This document shows, in pieces, positions 8,398-9,870 of a stretch of DNA of 9,870 nucleotides (its first letter is position 1; each line of letters begins with the position of its first letter). Source of the DNA: a bacterium (lineage in GTDB: Bacteria > Vulcanimicrobiota > Vulcanimicrobiia > Vulcanimicrobiales > Vulcanimicrobiaceae); assembly GCA_021807065.1 (NCBI GenBank), contig JAKAPO010000064.1, positions 1 to 9,870 of the forward strand, in the 5' to 3' direction. The notes beneath the pieces are model-generated. The model saw only the letters and a program-made list of their open reading frames with translations, ran no database searches and had not been told where the DNA came from. The translations under genes were made by a program, and so were the position numbers.

Positions 8398-9173
8398 GCG
8401 ATGTTGCGGAGGAAGAGGCGCTTCACGTCCACTGCCTTGCCGCTCTGCACGTCGATGCCGGCGACGAGGCCGCAAAATTGACGCGGCCCCCGCTTCTCTA
8501 CCGAGAACCGGTCTGAAATTCCAAAGAGAAAGCGATCCAGCACCGCCTGCTGTTCCATGCCGATGACGCCGTCGCTCGGTCCGGTCATGCCGAGATCGCT
8601 GATGTACGCCGTGCCTTTTGCCAGAATTTGCTCGTCGGCGGTCTGCACGTGCGTATGCGTGCCGAAGACGAGCGAGACGCGACCATCGAGATAGCGCCCC
8701 ATCGCGGTCTTTTCGGATGTCGCTTCGGCGTGCATGTCTACGAGTATGACCGGCGTCTGGCCGCGCAGCGTCTCGAGACATTCGTCGGCACAGCGAAACG
8801 GATCGTCTACCGGCGGCATGAACGTCCGGCCCATGAGATTGAGGATTGCGACGGTCGTGCCGTTGACCTTGATCGACCCGAAACCGCGCCCCGGGATCCC
8901 CGGGGGGTAGTTTGCCGGCCGAATGACGCGCTCCGAGCTTTCGAGATATGACGTGATCTCGCGTTTGTCGAACGTGTGGTTGCCGCCCGTGATGAAATCG
9001 ACGCCTGCGGCGAACATCTCTTCGGCTGTCTGCGCCGTTATTCCGAAACCGGCTGCGGCATTCTCGCCATTGGCGATGCACACGTCGATTCGATACTGAT
9101 CGCGCAGCAGCGGAAGGCAACGTTTGAGCGTGTCACGGCCGGGGGAGCCGACGACGTCCCCGACCGCGAGCAC
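8394..9173 (-). CDS. ymdB: YmdB-family metallophosphoesterase (2',3'-cyclic nucleotide phosphodiesterase type)
   Basis: 259-residue cytosolic two-metal phosphoesterase of the TIGR00282 family. Metal ligands are visible in order: GD (Asp6), NGENAA (Glu37, Asn38), GGNHTFD (Asn65, His66), DMHAEATSEK (His148) and GTHTHVQT (His173, His175). Further family blocks are VGSPGR (8-13), NYPPGIPGRGF (88-98) and ISDLGMTGP. The Bacillus relative hydrolyses 2',3'-cyclic AMP and affects motility and biofilm choice; the role here is not shown. The start is GTG at 9173, only a few residues before the first motif and one or two residues shorter than usual at the N-terminus. No good Shine-Dalgarno is present, so coupling to the upstream gene 11 bases away is likely. 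In many bacteria ymdB follows rny (RNase Y); here an unrecognised gene precedes it. It overlaps the PHP gene by GTGA. Confidence 0.95.
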   Translation of the reverse strand: MLAVGDVVGSPGRDTLKRCLPLLRDQYRIDVCIANGENAAAGFGITAQTAEEMFAAGVDFITGGNHTFDKREITSYLESSERVIRPANYPPGIPGRGFGSIKVNGTTVAILNLMGRTFMPPVDDPFRCADECLETLRGQTPVILVDMHAEATSEKTAMGRYLDGRVSLVFGTHTHVQTADEQILAKGTAYISDLGMTGPSDGVIGMEQQAVLDRFLFGISDRFSVEKRGPRQFCGLVAGIDVQSGKAVDVKRLFLRNIA

Positions 9174-9184
9174 GTTGACGGTGC

Positions 9185-9751
9185 TTAACGGCGAGCTGAC
9201 GCCTTCGCTTTCTTTTGTGCTTTCAGAAAGTAGACCAGCACGCGCTTCTCTTCGCGAAAGCCGACGAGATTCTTCGATTGCGTCGGATCGCGCAACGCCT
9301 CGATCGCGTAGAGCGCCGCCTCGTCCTGCGCGATCTCGTCCTCCTCGAATTCCTCTTCGGACCGTGGGCTGCAGACGAGTGCCTCACCGAAGCGCTCGAG
9401 AAAAAGCGCGCTGAGCATCTCCAGCTCTTCCTTCGAGAAGCTCTCCAGATCGCGCGTCACGTGGACGAACCCCATCGCGCGTTCGCTCTCGCACTCGATG
9501 CGCAGCGTTCCCGGTCGTTCGCCGCCGAGCAAGACGAAGGCGCTCACGTGGTCCTCAACGGATTCCGCTATCGATCGCTGTGTCGCGCGATCCAGTCTCC
9601 GGCGTATTGCGAAGGTCAGGCGAACCGTGCCGTCGGCCGGCATCGAGCGAATCGATGCCAGTTCGGGGAAACGCGCCAGCAGCGCGCACACCAGGCTGAC
9701 GGTGTCGGCGTTCTCGACGGGCAGGCGAGCGTTGATCATTGCGGTGGGCAT
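9185..9751 (-). CDS. Unrecognised 188-residue protein, first visible gene of the ymdB operon
   Basis: I do not recognise this protein. It has no signal peptide and no membrane segment, so it should be cytosolic. Residues 5-100 look like an alternating beta/alpha fold (INARLPVENADTVSLVCALL, then GTVRLTFAIRRR, then GTLRIECE and GFVHVTRDL). A helical part (105-128) leads to a very acidic stretch (131-144, SEEEFEEDEIAQDE) and a basic tail (165-188, rich in Lys and Arg). Such polarity would suit binding to a protein or nucleic acid, but that is guesswork. Codon use looks like its neighbours, and the tight link to ymdB (11 bp) argues it is a real gene. The start may be the ATG at 9751 or the one at 9739; neither has a strong ribosome-binding site. 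Confidence 0.75.
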   Translation of the reverse strand: MPTAMINARLPVENADTVSLVCALLARFPELASIRSMPADGTVRLTFAIRRRLDRATQRSIAESVEDHVSAFVLLGGERPGTLRIECESERAMGFVHVTRDLESFSKEELEMLSALFLERFGEALVCSPRSEEEFEEDEIAQDEAALYAIEALRDPTQSKNLVGFREEKRVLVYFLKAQKKAKASARR

Positions 9752-9870
9752 AAATCCGGTATGAGTATCCCCGGTAAGCCGGCAGGCGGCTAGGGGGGAG
9801 GGCGGGGAGTGTACGACGCCCGCTCAAGGCCAACCCTTGCGGCTGCGCGAAAGTTGCGACCGATAGATCG
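9752..9870. other. Upstream region of the ymdB operon with G-rich tract
   Basis: 119 bp with no recognisable gene end. On the plus strand, 9792-9809 is nearly pure purine with G runs of 6, 3 and 4. It could act as a Shine-Dalgarno for a plus-strand GTG at 9809 that stays open to the window edge (20 codons, not recognisable), or it may be a structural tract. A TACACT on the minus strand could be a -10 element, but no good -35 accompanies it. Confidence 0.3.

Noticed and set aside
8889..8907. Strong near-palindrome CCCCGGGATCCCCGGGG in ymdB
   Set aside because: It encodes the conserved PPGIPGRG block of YmdB, so the sequence is explained by protein constraint and GC-rich codons.
8398..9120. 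Long N-terminal extension of the PHP gene
   Set aside because: The extra part is ymdB read in another frame. The PHP family begins at the DFHCH motif just after the GTG at 8397.

Overview
This is a dense, GC-rich bacterial window with no long non-coding stretch. All genes but one lie on the minus strand. The CsgG-type outer-membrane proteins and a large probably exported M16 protease suggest a double-membraned bacterium. The gene set (MetK, compact AhcY, stand-alone cyclodeaminase, YmdB, COG0613-type PHP protein, duplicated CsgG) recalls uncultured phyla such as Eremiobacterota (WPS-2). That assignment is an impression from protein style, not something the sequence proves. No mobile elements, RNA genes, CRISPR arrays or obvious signs of transfer were seen.

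Right half, read on the minus strand from 9751 down to 4949: an unrecognised 188-residue protein, then YmdB (metallophosphoesterase), a PHP-domain phosphoesterase, and a two-part M16 zinc peptidase. Junctions are very tight (11-nt gap, GTGA overlap, ATGA overlap), so this is very probably one operon. It ends tail-to-tail with the plus-strand cyclodeaminase, overlapping it by 26 bp.

Middle: the only plus-strand gene (4417-4974) is a stand-alone folate cyclodeaminase/cyclohydrolase-type protein. It is divergent from ahcY across about 52 bp. On the minus strand ahcY (S-adenosylhomocysteine hydrolase) and metK (SAM synthetase) overlap by ATGA. Together these form a small one-carbon/methyl-cycle cluster: MetK makes SAM, AhcY removes the SAH left by methyltransferases, and the cyclodeaminase-type enzyme probably works on folate one-carbon carriers.

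Left: downstream of metK, after 69 bp and with a strong AGGAGG ribosome-binding site, come two tandem paralogues of a CsgG-like exported protein joined by an ATGA overlap. The second copy runs off the window. It carries a proline-rich, two-cysteine insertion of about 48 residues at the place that corresponds to a membrane-hairpin tip in CsgG. This pair is the most unusual part of the window. I see no clear new multi-gene system; the best leads are the CsgG pair and the unknown protein upstream of ymdB.
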